Numbered from the stretch's first letter, positions 45,523 to 58,283 are shown. The stretch: 64,000 bases of DNA from Toxoplasma gondii ME49 (GCF_000006565.2 NC_031476.1:503458-567457), one strand, 5' to 3'. The notes: generated by a model from the letters alone, not told the origin. Numbers and translations are program-made.

Positions 45523-48500
45523 CTAGAAGTATGCCAAATACCGTTTCAGTGCTTTCGAATATCTTACCCCGTAGTCTCCGCTGTCGTCACCATCCGACGG
45601 ATGACTTCCTACGGCAGTTCGTCCTGTGAGAGGAGACATGCCCGGCCCTCCATACATGCGATCATACCTGGAAAGAAATGAGAACAGGAAGCAGCTGCTG
45701 CAATAAGGAGAACAGCGTTAGCGCACCAGGCAAGATGGGTATGATGAAAGACGCATATTGCCACAATCTCCAGCTTGTCAATTTACTTAGCACCTTTTAG
45801 TGTCCGTTATTTGTGCAGTTCTGTGATGTGCCGGCTCAGGCAATGGCTGCCGTGCTAATGATTACGCAACGGGTGAAACGTGGGCACGATACCAGGCGCT
45901 GAATGCGTTCACCAGCTCAACTTTACAGCGAGCAATCTCGTGTTCTCCTTGCGTTAAGGCAGCCTTTATGTTCTTCCTTTCCTTCATGGCGGCTCTAATC
46001 TTGTTTTTCGTCTCCTTCAGCTTCTTCATGAGCACGAATTCTTCCTCATCCACAACTCTCTGTCCGTCCGTCCCGGGGACCTACGGACACCAGCCGGCAA
46101 GTCGTCTCAGGCGCAGCTGAGTAAGCGAGTTCAACAACAATGTCTTAGAATAGCAGGTTCCAGAGCGAGTCGGGATTACTGGCACTCAGGCTGGAAAACA
46201 ATGCTGAGGAGCATGCCGCAGCGCCTGTTTTGTCAACGTGGAAGGTGACGTAGGAAAGAGAAAACATGTCCTGTAGCACTCCTGACTAAGACGGAAGTGT
46301 CGCAGACCTACCACCATTGTGAGCTCCTCGGCTGCCTCTTGTTTGATCCGCAACTTCTCCTTGAGGGCCTCCATCTCGTCAACGTAAACAGTAATGCTCT
46401 GGATATAAATATTTCACAATGAACATTTGATATTCATAGACTGTAGCATGAATCGCTCTTGCAAACTCCGACACTAAACGAAGCCTACTTTTGCACGGTA
46501 GAGGCAAGCCGGCAGGGCCAGCTACAAGCGAGTTAACGTTTGACAGATATATCATCGACCTGCCTCACCGAGAATATTTAGATAGCGGAACACGAAAAGG
46601 CACTCGTACACAAACACATCTGTCTGAACAGAAAGTTTTGCGGCAACTGATATGGTGATGGCGTTCTGTTGCTCGAAGCTCAAGTACCCAGTTCTGATTG
46701 GGCTTCCAGAATGGGCGGAAAGGAAAACAGCGGTGGCAGAAGGCACTATCAATAGTCCGGTAAGAATAAAATGCCTACCGCAGCGAGAGCTGTGAACGCC
46801 GAGCGTTTCTCATTCAGTTCATGACGAATTTGCATGAAGCTGTCTTCATATATCTTCCCCTCGCCCTGCTTGAAGTCAAAGTACGCTTGTTTTCGATCTA
46901 CCAGATCACCCTCTCGCGCTCGCGGCAACCGAGATGGGGATCCGTCTTTTAGGCTTTGTCTGAGACGAATGTTCGCAGTGCTTGAAAAACACACGTGAGT
47001 CCATGGAGACACGTATGAGGAAAGACAGTCCAAGACGAGGCTCTACAGTGTTCAGCCTGCAGCACTAATCAATGACCAGGGTTGCGTGCTCGTAGACAGA
47101 CAACAAGAAACTCAGTGCGCGGAATGTGGGTACGTGGCTGGCATCGTTGATGCACCTGAATTTGCAGAGCACACCAGTCCTTTCTTTGGAATAAATGAAT
47201 TTAGACTTATGACGCACCGATAAAAGACAAGGTGCACTCGAAGTAGACCCATAGATGTACTGAGCGTTGTCGTAGTCATGCTTGCTAGCACAATAGAACT
47301 AGGGTCTGAGAATCATAAACGGTAGTAGTTAACATTCCTTCTTTTATTCAATTGGGCAGAATCGCTTACCGCGGCTTGGTGTTGTCATAAAAGCTCTGCT
47401 GAGGGCTGTCGTTCCTCTCCATGCTCTGCCTGGTTTCTCTTATGGACTGGTCCGGGTCAATGCCGAGGGATACTCCTCCAGATCCAGGATCATCCACGCC
47501 AACATCTGCGCATCGCCAGTACCAGAACGCAAACCGATTGAAGAGGTTTCACGTGGTGTACCATGCTCCACTGAAGACTTCCCCATGCATGTTGACTCCT
47601 GCAAATGCATAAGGCCCATGTTGCCATCCCCGAAAAAGCCAATGCGAGACTCGAAGACAGAGAAGTGTTGCTAGACTTGTCACGGACTACTTGCCTCGTC
47701 GCAAAACTACCAAGAAGAAGGATTACTGGGTTTTGCGTGCAAAAGGCAACCGGCTGCTGGTGGGAACAGTCATCGGACATTCTTTCACAGGTTGTCCCTT
47801 CATCACACTGTGAGGCGCGCATCAGGAACCGATGCTATCCACTGTGCAGCGTACAGAAACATTGGCCCTGTTAAAGCATTTTCTCACACAGAAGGTCAGT
47901 TCCGACGTTCGAACACACCGCTCACTTACGCATCGGCCCCGGCTTCACAACAACGGAAGTCGGCTGAGCCTTCAGTGTCGCCGTGGCTGCTCCCATGTTT
48001 TCTTTCGTTGCTGCAGAGCTCCCTGAAGCGGAAGATGCTGCGACTCGCACATGTCTCTGCTTGCCAATCTGTCCGTCACTTGGATCTTGTGCTGATACAC
48101 CTGTAACTGATTCCGGATGACTGTCTTGTGCATCTCGCTTCGGGACAAGAGCTTCCTGGTATAGCTCGCGCATGATTCGCATCAACTCATTTACTTGCCT
48201 GCGTGCACGCCGATATATCTACAGTAGATGATAACAACTAGTCACACTGCTCGGTGGCCGAGCAGGCAAGCTGGTCAGCACCCCAGGCGTCCCACTTCTG
48301 GAGATCCTTCACTTGTTTCAAAGCTTGCCAAGTAAGCGCTAGTCCTAGCGGGACTCAGGGTTCTTTCCGGTGTTGTCGCAATTCGTGATTCTGACAACCG
48401 GACACGTGGGCGATCAGCTAGACACTACCAAGCGTCAGATGGCATTAAGCGTAATGTGAAACCCAACTGAAACTGAAATTTGGAAAACAGGAACAGTCGT

Positions 48501-51500
48501 ATGCCGTCAAACAAAGCATACCAGGATTTGTTAAAACTGCAGCATTGTCGCCTGTTCTGTAGGCAGTTTACCTGAGGGAAACGATCTCAATAAGTTCTGT
48601 TCCGCCTTCGAAGAATGCCTGGGCCGTCTTTTTCATCTCTTCCTTTTCGTCAGGAGAAAGTGCTTCATACGCCTTAAGTAAGGCAAAGCATCAAGTAAAA
48701 TAGAATGCGTTGCATAGTTGGTGTCCATTAGCCCAACCAGTGGTAACACCTTGTGTGTGGCTGCCAGTCCGAGAACATGCCATGCGCGGAAACCTCGTTT
48801 TTCTCTAGGCACATCCTCTTTCTACACTTTGACGGGCGAGGCGGAGCCTTCTAGGAAACGACCACGCGTGAATCGCACTAGTTGTTCCTGATACGCGTAT
48901 CTAATTCAAGCGGAGTGGGACTAAAACGCAATTGGTGCCATCTGGGGGCACGTGTGAGAGGAACCCTTTCTGCAGATAGGGTCTATCACTGCTATAACGT
49001 GTAGTCCAGGGCATACGACTGAGCAATATGCAGATCAGCCCCTTGTGGCCCGAGGCAACAGACACCGCGTCAAAGCGTTTATAACATACCACTTGTGTTC
49101 TGCCACAGAGGTTGTTTTGCATTTGCAGTTCCTGCTTCAGCGAGCGGATTTCACGCTCGTACTTTCGCAAGAGCGATAACGGATCAATTTGCACGTTGAC
49201 AACCGCTCTGTTGGACACCTGAATGGACATGTGCCCAATACGGGGAGTCGTAGGATCTTGGTACCTCTAATCTCTCACTTGGTTGCGGGTGGCTACAGTA
49301 ACATCTGTTCAAAGCTGACATTGTCGCGCCCTCGTTAACAGAAAGACTGGAATTTGCCGAAGTTCAGCTGAACATGCAACTAAGGGAGATGCCAAAGAAA
49401 AGGCTGTAGGTGGATTCTTCCAACTGCCTTGGGCAGGTGACTGGCTGAAAGGATGAATCTATGTGACAGATCCGTACGATGGGGAAGGTGGAACCGTTAT
49501 AGAGGTAGGAAGGCAAACTTGGAAACCGCTTGCACGTGTGCGTACAAACGCCACACGCGTAGTTTTGCACGGAAAACACGGTCTTACGCGCATCATTCGC
49601 GTCGAAAATCTGAGGGTACTGATCGTTTCTTCCATGTGCTGCGGCTCCGGCCAGATGTTAGTGATCATGCATGTCCGACAATTACCGCCAATAGAGTCCT
49701 TGAGAAGGTGAGTCAATCTGGAGGATCGATAAGGGATGTGATCCCGGCCCCTCTCTCCCAGCGCCACAACAACCTGAAAATTGAAGGCAAAGCGATGCAG
49801 TCTGCCGTTGTGCAGAACCACTGCCGAATGCTGAAGTCACCCCTATCCTTTTAAAACGTTACAGTGTCCCTGCGAAGAGTTACGCGGAGTGATATCGAGT
49901 TCATTATTGACACTGATCATCCTTTCCTCCGGTATAGGCAGCGGCAGTCCGGTTCTCGCCAAGTCTTCACTGCGGCAAGAAGAGATTTAAATCTTAACCA
50001 CATGAGAGTTAGCGCACTTTCGGGTGGGGGATTGCTGTAGAAGGCCGCGACCAAGCTGGTACATGCCGTCATTCACCATTGCTCTTATTCTTGCCTCGTT
50101 CTGCTGCAGTCGTGACTCATAAAGACGACTACAGTTGGACACACAGAACTACGCAGCACACATCTCGTAACGAGTCTACAATACTCACCTGAGTGCCTAT
50201 GATTCAGTTAGCATTCTCAACGTGGTGCATAGTCAAACATGCTTTGCTTGCCATGATGGTATAAGAACACGCGGCTACTTTAACTGTCCCTTTCATGATA
50301 CGGTACGCGGATTCTGACGCACAGGTCTGCGCATTGAAGCGATTCTGCGGATCCTGCCCGACTTGCTAACTTACCATTTCGAGAAAGGACAGAGACTTGT
50401 TTATATAGGAGCTCTCTCTTAGTAGGATGCCATCCGACTTTGTTTTCTTGACTCGTTCGCAGCCAGCCAGATCCACCAGGTGAAGCTTGGAAGTCACGAT
50501 TCTATCGTTCGATTCGACTCGAGATTTGCCCTCAATATAGATGCTGAAAATACAGTGAGATCTGCTCGATTGAGCGTTCATCGTATGCCCTGCAACGGCC
50601 CGATTCATGTCGCCTTCAAAGAAGTGGTTCAACGCTTCTTCTTCTGTAGCAGCTAGGCGGAGAGTCAAACCTCGTACGAACAGGCCTCCTTTCGCATCTT
50701 CCTGAATCTAAACGCAAATGACCTCACGTCTTTGCAGTGCCCGCACGACGTCATCCTAGAACAGGCGATGGGGATGTGCGACACTGACTCTTTAAATGTA
50801 GTAATGGGAAATGTTACCACAGTAAGCGTTTCATCTTTGTGCTCTGTGTGTCTTGCATTCACGACAGTCTCTCTCCTCTGTAGATACAAAGTTGACACTA
50901 CGGCTTTTGTTCTGACCATGTTTGTGGATACAGAGTCGGTGCTACGGGTGATTACCGGACACCCCGATGCAAGAAGAATGACAGCTTGACTGCAGGCGGG
51001 TCGAAGAAAGCTGTACAGCTTGACTGCAGGCGGGTCGAAGGAAGCCGTATAATCTCAGCTTTGATTTGAAACAGGTACTGTCATTAGGATTTTCCTTCGT
51101 CAACGACGGATGGACAGTTCCTACGTTCCTCGTTAGATCGGGCGTACCTCTTTGTTGTGCCAAGGGCTCTCACCTGCAGCTCGTTGCCCGATTGCTTGCC
51201 GACAGACAGAGACGAGAGGAGGTCGTACATGAATTCTGTGTATATTTCAGTGTACGAGATGCGAATTGTATATGCGGTCTCTGGTCGGTTTGATACCTCC
51301 TCATAGATGGCACTGATTGCTCGCGGGATGATACCACGTAGCTCAAAATTACGAGGACCGCCACTCATCGTGAAGGTCTTTCCCGCTCCCGTCTGACAAA
51401 CGACACGCGCAGTAGCGACACTCCATCACACCTTGTCAATTACTCGGTTGGATAAAGATTTTTTGGACCATAGAACATCCCTTCTTTGCTTGGCACTTCT

Positions 51501-52081
51501 CGGAATCATGCTGCATGGGGACATTTTCCAGGAAGCGAGCACACCGAGAAATTCTGATATTACATGAGAAGAGAGAATCGGTTGACCGATGTGATTGAAT
51601 TGGCAGTGGAAAAAGCTGTGGAATATAGCCTGTCGGAGGGGACGCTACGGTGTTCCGGCGGCAGTGCAGTGTCCAGTTCTGAGGGACCCAGGCCGCGGAT
51701 GCTCAAGTAGAGCTTCCGTTGTCGTTTGCTCCCACGGCAGTTGCTGCATTGCATTTCTCGGGTTTTTGGTGAGTTATATCTGGCCTCCAGGACGAGTTGT
51801 GCGATCTAGTGTTGAAACATTACCTGTCCGTAGACCATAACCGTGCCGTTGTAACCCTCCATGACGCTGGTGATTATGTCTCGGACGCAGTCGTCGAAGA
51901 CACGCTCCTGCGGAGCGTTGTGAAACATTTTGTCGAATTTGAAATGGGACACGTCATTTCGGGAAGGCACTGTCACGTCGATTGTCCCCTGTTCTTCATC
52001 GATGCAGAATATTTTGTCATTGAAGTTAGGCGTGGGCCGCGTCCTGACGGCGACTCGAACGCTGTTCCGCATATGCGACAT
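45523..52081 (-). CDS. KIF9: Kinesin-9 family motor (KIF9-like), 12 recognised exons
   Basis: Exons (minus): 52081-51824, 51392-51174, 50701-50375, 49773-49588, 49218-49090, 48672-48572, 48198-47930, 47505-47370, 46980-46779, 46398-46312, 46080-45866, 45667-45568; 743 codons. The motor domain is N-terminal: VRVAVRTRP, P-loop GQTGAGKT (residues 85-92, split by intron 1), NAQSSRSH (201-208), DLAGCER (236-242), then RLTHLLKDSIGGNC. The kinesin-9 assignment comes from EGYNGTVMVYGQ, the link RAVVNVQIDPLSLLRKYERE, EIVSLRQVNELM, and the tail GQRVVDEEEFVLMKKLK ending in AFSAWYRAH, all in human KIF9 order (about 790 aa). Kinesin-9 proteins are tied to motile flagella, where they act at the central apparatus or axoneme. 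The final exon is followed by a GTAAGA donor. Without splicing the frame stops at 45523; an alternative exon from 45450 would stop at 45397. The start could also be the Met at 52072. Confidence 0.87.
50981..51048. repeat. 34-bp tandem duplication in kinesin-9 intron 2
   Basis: Two adjacent copies (50981-51014 and 51015-51048), beginning ACAGCTTGACTGCAGG, differ at only two positions. They lie in the intron between the second and third coding exons (50702-51173). The rest of that intron is plain. Confidence 0.92.
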
Positions 52082-54495
52082 GAGGCTCGCAAATTCTGTA
52101 CAGAAGCTGTTCGTTGAGGGACCGACATGCCACACGAAGCCACTGAACTGTTGTCTTCACGAAAGGGCCTACGTCGGCAGCTGATCCACAACATGCCCAC
52201 ACTGTCGCTCATGTCGCTGAAGAAGTGCCTACAACAGCTTCGGCTGACTGCGTTAGGCATGTGATCAGCATCAACCCAGCGACGGCGTTGAATTACCGGG
52301 TAGGGCTTTTCACAGGACACTGTACATCCAGATCAACGAATGACTGGCTTTCTTCAGCCGAACTATTATTATGGTGTCAACATGACGGCAATTGAACGAC
52401 TTTTTCCGCCACCTCTGGTACGACAGGTTCCAAAACAACCCTGCAGTCTACATGTGGGCTAGAACATGCGCAGTTCTGAAGCTGATGAGGCCTACCAAGA
52501 ATCAGGGAGGCGCTGGAAGTGTGACTGCTCAGCTGATACACAGTGTAGGCGGCATACGGCCACCCACACAGTTTCAGCAACAGCTCGAAAGTGGGGTGCC
52601 AGAGATTGACACGATGAGGTCACTCAGACGGGTAGAAGCGGTTTCGCTCGACATCGCAACCTGTCGCTTCTTGGTGGATGGGCGCCTGCTCCTGCCTCAC
52701 GTGTAACACAAGAGAGGCTTGTATAACGGGTTGGGGTGGAGGGGCGTCCGTCGTGTGAAATAATTCAACCATGGAAATACGAACTTGACAATGAATTTTT
52801 GACCACGCGAATACATCAAATTCATGAAGGGAACCTGCTTCCGCTTTCGCATAGCAACTTGGGGCTTGGCACAAGGATGGACAACAGGGTCGGGGCCCAC
52901 GGGTGGCCCCTCGAATCATGCGTCGTTCCTTGAATGCTGAATTACCTGCGACCTCCACAAAATGAACACCTCTTCTTCCGCCTTGAATTTTTTCCACAGT
53001 TCATCACTCCTTCCACTCTGAGTTTTTTGTGGCACACCTTCCTGCAGACGGTTTCGCTAGCATTTTCCCGATGCATTGACAGTAACGTGTGTCAATATCG
53101 TTGGGTGTTCGTGCACAAACTCAGTGTATCGTATTTCACATTTGGACAAGACCTTTCTCAGACGTCGGAAGTTCTGCTGTGCAAACGATTCAGCCCTAGC
53201 TGTTTGCTTCTTTCCCCTTCCTCAGACAGGCTCAGCGAAGGAGACGCTGAAAAAAAGTCATCGGGCAGGTGTTTTTAGTCGTGTGTACAAAACGCATATC
53301 CGACCGACACGCGTATAATCTTCCTCGATCACAAAAGAACGCCTTCTCGGATATTTACGTCCCCTACAACTACGTTTATGCGCCTTCTTTCCTAGAATGA
53401 TGACGCCCAAAGAGGGTCCTACAAGAGGGGTCACGACATTTAGACAACCACAGTGTAAGCAGAGAAACTAACCTGCGATGAATGCTTGTCGGGACCGCAG
53501 GGCAGTTGCGGACATGTAGCGTTGCAGAAGCAAGGCGGAAAGCTTACATCAACACCCGACGTTCTGCGACTAATTACTGTAACTCGGCATTCTTATCATG
53601 AAATATCGGGGTGATGAACTTGCAACTCTGAACTGTTTTCACCCCACCTATTTAGAGGAGCAGTCGCGTGAAAACTAGGATGCTATTACCAACGTCGTCA
53701 GCCGTCCGATTATAGTCCTGATATGCCGTTGGATGCATTTGTGAGGGGAGAGACATGACTGAAGCAGGAGCCAGACTTCGTCAAAGCATGAATATTAGTA
53801 TAGTTGTGCTCGTTTCCAGATCTCCACAGTCCCCTCCCTAAAAAAAGAGGCTTAGTGGCCGCCGAGGCTGCGTGTTTCGCTTCAAGAGTGGAAAACCCTT
53901 GATGCTTACGATTGAGGCCACACCACTTCAGGTGTCGTAATGCCGGAGTAACTTCCTACGTGTTTCCATGTTTCTTCCAACCCTCCCTTTGACATTAAAA
54001 GCTCTCTCTTGAACGGCCAACAACTGGTGAGCAGACGGTTCCGGATAATATCTGTTCTTTGTTTGTTGCGTCGTGTTTCTCTCGTTTTCCGTGAAGACTT
54101 CATTTGTATCTAGCCTGTGATGCCCCAATGTACTTGAAACGGATGATGCCCTTTAATCGTCCACATGAGCTGTTTACACCATAGCTGCTGATGGCTTTCA
54201 TTTCACACGTTTTCCTGCCCCATCTGCGTGTGTGTTGCCAACGAAAATCGAACAAACGGAGCCCAATCCGTGTCAGTTTTTTCGTGTTTCTGTGCTTCAT
54301 CAACGGCCGTATTAACTGCATACCGTGCGAAAAGTCTGTCACGCTCTAAATAAGCGGCATCGTCGGTCGGGCAGCCAGTGACAAGCAACCAACAAGAGCA
54401 CAGCTGTCATACGATTGGTCAGAGGAAACCCATCTTCGACGCAGCACGTGATATACCTTATTGATAACAAGAAGCCAAGCCAAATGACCAAATGT
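52082..54495. other. Intergenic: kinesin-9 promoter side and WDR53-like 3' flank
   Basis: Both neighbouring genes are on the minus strand. The region holds only short open frames (the longest are 104 aa at 52392-52706 and 114 aa at 52934-53278, plus strand), without motifs or splice structure. No RNA gene or repeat array was recognised. Confidence 0.55.
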
Positions 54496-56272
54496 CTAGC
54501 ACGGGAATTCGAAAACTCGAATATCTTTAGAGACATCTCCGACGTAACACCGAAGCGCTGCCGGGTTGGCATTTCCACAAAGAGTAGCACTGCATGCAGT
54601 TCCCGAGCAGCACCGTCCACTTTTCCCCGATCTCGCTGCTGACCTAGAGAGACTCGGCACATGAAGCTGACACGAGCATCCAGCAACGGCGCAGCTGCTG
54701 GCACAGACCATGCAGTTCGGTTTATAAGGAAGACGATGCTGCAGAAGCAACCGGAGGGAACTGTCCCGCGAGTTTCTTGGCTCCGACGCCTCCTCTGTCA
54801 CAGGGGAGTCTGTGAAAACGCACAGACGGCGGTCAGTTCCACAACTCACCAGCACGGAGCCGATGTCTCTGGTAGAACTAGACGGGAGCGCACTGCATGC
54901 GGAAACGCGACCGAGAGAACCATGAGGCGCCGTGCTAGCCGCAGCAGAGTGAACGGCGCTCGGACTCGAAGCCCAGTACAAAGCTGCTGACGACAAGCTG
55001 TGGGGCTGGCTACTCCAGGATGGCGCAGGAAAAAGTCTGGCGTTTCGGGACGAGTCTGGAAAACAGATACCATTAACGCACAAGAGACTCACAGACACCA
55101 AACTGGAGAGTCCTGACAACCCGGAAACAATAGCTACACCGATGCGTCATGACTGGAATGCTCGCTCGTGTCCTGTCCAAACGCGCTTTGGCAATCCTAG
55201 TTCATCGAGTTACGCGACACTTGTCGAAAGAGACGGATTACCGTTTCGGTAACTCGAACACGAATGCATGCCACAGAACGTTTGAAACACGCGCTCCGAC
55301 GACAGGAAGACCGTGAGAGAGGAATCTTAGTACACAAAATGAACCACGACATCCCCTGAGACAGACCACCATCGGTAAAGCAAGCCGACGACGAAATGCT
55401 GGCGGCAAGCTCCCTTTCTTTTCCACCACACTCACATCACCAGCAGCTTCACCGCAAGTTACTTGATGTCGACGCACCGCTTACACACGCTCCATCACAT
55501 TCATGCATATACATACACCTGGATAGACATATATATATATATATATATCTGTATATGCATAAGCCACAGAAAAAGTACCCTATCTCAATGAACGATGCAC
55601 ATATAACTATACACATTTGTGTCAGAGTTCTTTTTGAGTTCAGTTGCCGGTTGTGCTGCCAGAGAAAAGAGGGATGTCCACTGTCTCAGTGACAAGGTTT
55701 ACTTGCATAATCAAAAACGGCAAGATGGCCATCTCCTAGTCCCACGGCGACCCTGCGGCATTCAGGGCTCATGGCGAGAGAGACGACGAAGGGCGGATTT
55801 AGGCACTTAGTGTCTCCCTGGCGGTCGTTTCGCGCTTGTATCGATTGACCTTGGGTTCCCGAGTTCGCGCCCTTGGAAGCCTTTGCCTGGGACGACTTCT
55901 CTTCCCACGGCATCACGTGGTGCCTCAGATCTGCGACCGCTCGTCGCATCTCCAGGCTCGTTCGCGGCTTTGCCTCGACAAGGTTCCACGAGTTCACGTT
56001 GAAGTCGAAGCTGCACAAGGGATCACAGAAAACAAAGGAAAACAAGAGAAAATGGAAGTGGCAAAGAAGACCAACAGACCTACTAACGAAGTGTCTACAG
56101 AGCTCTCTGAACGCTGAAGAGCGACGGCGAAATTATACGAGTTTTCTCACCCTTTGGCATAGAGTGTAGTCAAATAGAGATATTCGTTCATATTCCTTTC
56201 ATCTCTACGGCGAAACCTGCGTCAGAGACGTCTACGCTCACGCCTACATTGCATGCATCGGCGATCTACACA

Positions 56273-56310
<38 letters not shown>

Positions 56311-58283
56311 TATAAGCGTATACATATGTATGCATATAAATATGAATATACACTTTTTCATACATATTTATGCATATAAATACAGATATACATGCCTATC
56401 GTGCTTGCCGAATACGGATGAGAGGTGTGTCGCAAAGGTGGACAGACCCATATCGCATGCGCCAAGCGTTCTGCATGTCACGAGCTGGATTTTCCAGGTG
56501 GAGGCAACGTATCGAGAGAAGCATTGAATACCACACAAAAAAATAAGTCAAATCGGCCATAAGCGTAAAGCAACTGCCGCTCCAGTCGTTCAGTTACATT
56601 CACCAGAATTGCAAACAGCTCGCCAACACAGCCTGCAGGACTTGGGATCAACAGCCTCCTCGCCAGAACTTCACTGAAACAAAAGACGAAAACACATCGT
56701 GTTATTGTCCGTCAGAAAAACTCGTCAGATGGGTCGCGTCCTCTTTTGTTCACTCACCCTCCTGTGACGAGGTCCGGAACCTGACTATCTTTTCGAAATC
56801 TGGCGACGCCGCAGATGCTGCGATGCATGCAAAGCAACCTGTCCCGTTGAAGCTGGAGAGCGGCGCCCAGAGCACCCTGAGACCCCACAGTATCCACAGG
56901 CGCCGCAGACGCGCCTGCGACCTCTACCGAGGTGAGGGGCGTTCTGTGGAGGGCCACGACGACTTCGCCGCTGTCGAGTGGAAGGGCGAGACAGACAGGA
57001 GAGTAGCCTGGAAGAGCTGAACACTCCGCATTTCCAGAAGCTTCCTCCGTCGTCACGGAACGGCCAACCCCCCTTTTCTTCTTAGTAGGAGTCCGGCGTG
57101 ACGCTGGCTTCGACGGAGACCCCAGAGACTCGCCGCCCGGCAACGAAGCAGCGAATTTCAGATCTCGCAGTTGCTGCGGCGAAGGACACCACAGGTCGAA
57201 GTCGTTGATGGTGAGGGGATCGTCGTCGTCTTCAGAACACTCCACATCTTCCACGGATTGTTTCCTGTCTTTTCCTGAAAGACGTTTTCGTCTGTCATCC
57301 GTGACAAGCTGCGCGTAGTGTTCCATGCTCCAGATCGCTGCTGCTTCATTAAAAACACAAACGCCGCCTTTGTCTCCGTTGTCTCCTCTCTCAGTCGGTT
57401 CTTGCGAGCTTGCGCTGCTCCCGCCTCCGGCCACTGAGCGTTGGTCTGCCTGGGTTCCATGCCCAGGCGCAGCTGTCCCTTGTGGCTTTTCTGTGTCGAG
57501 TGTCGACGCATGCAGAAGGCCCTTGGGAGACTCTGCTCGCGCGCCACAGAAGGGTGTTGCGGAGAGGTCGAAGAGAAGCAGTTGACTAGAGCAGGCCACG
57601 TAGAGAAGCCGGCAGGATTCAGGGTGGAATTTGACGGCTCCGAGATTCGAGGTCGAGTCCTCCGAGGCGCCTGCTGACAGGAACAGCGGATGCCGGATGC
57701 ATGCAACGGCTTTCTCTTCGCGCATGTCCCACAGACGAACGGTCCCGTCGTCGCTGGCGCTGGCGAGGAGCGACGAAGACCAAGGCGTGAAGGACCAAGG
57801 CACGTCACCCTCGAATTCTGCACTCGGAGGCCACAGGCTTTCTTGCGTGAGCGGCAAGGCCTCAGAAAACTGACCAGCGTCGCAGGGACATGCCGGTGTC
57901 GAGTGAGGTGTAGAGACAGAGGAAGGCGAGGGCGGGGATCCTGAACCAGCGGACGGCGTGTCGACTGCTTTAAGGGCACCTGGACCTGGAGCTGCATCGA
58001 AGGGGGCATCTGTCCGTTTTTCACAACTCGCTCGACGCCGGCAGGAAGACACATTCCCTTCGAACCCACACCTGTATTCTGCGGCTTCTCCCTCGTCTTC
58101 GCTGCTGAGATACTGTCGCCTGCGAGGCCAGCGGCAGTGGGAATTGCGGAGAGAGAACGTAGAGCAGAAGAGGTCAAGGCCTACAACGGAGTCTTCGTGG
58201 CCCTTCAGGACCCGACAAGCGACGGAGGGAGAGCTTGCACCCTCGTGCAAAGGAGACGCGGCAGGACCTCGAACGTGACTCAT
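54496..58283 (-). CDS. WDR53: WDR53-like WD40 repeat protein, three exons
   Basis: Exons (minus): 58283-56758, 56010-55703, 55055-54496; 2,394 nt, 797 aa. WD repeats in order: CRVLKGHEDSVVGLDLF, LLASASDDGTVRLWDMR (about residue 180), LGAVKFHPESCRLLYVACSS, VCLALPLDSGEVVVAL, then DLVTGGFDFNVNSWNLVEAK across the first intron, NPPFVVSLAMSPECRRVAVG, GSVLVSCGTDRRLCVF and a closing blade DVSKDIRVFEF. The N-P-.-.-V/H-S-.-.-S blade after the T-G-G blade and the final K-.-N...V.D.S..I.V sequence agree with animal WDR53, a 358-aa WD40 protein; in mammals such small WD proteins can act as DDB1-CUL4 substrate receptors, which I do not assert here. The extra length is Ser/Pro/Glu-rich loops between blades. 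The ATG at 58283 (ATCAAGATGAG) is the first in frame. A more general WD40 assignment is the fallback. Confidence 0.75.
55529..55548. repeat. Short (TA)n run, WDR53-like intron 2
   Basis: A TA run within the second intron (55056-55702). The intron has a GTAAAC donor and a GTTTTCCAG acceptor and otherwise holds no recognised feature. Confidence 0.85.
56275..56307. repeat. (TA)n microsatellite, WDR53-like intron 1
   Basis: A TA run, followed by further TATA/TGCATA-rich sequence to about 56390, within the first intron (56011-56757, GTGAGT donor, TGTGCAG acceptor). Confidence 0.85.
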
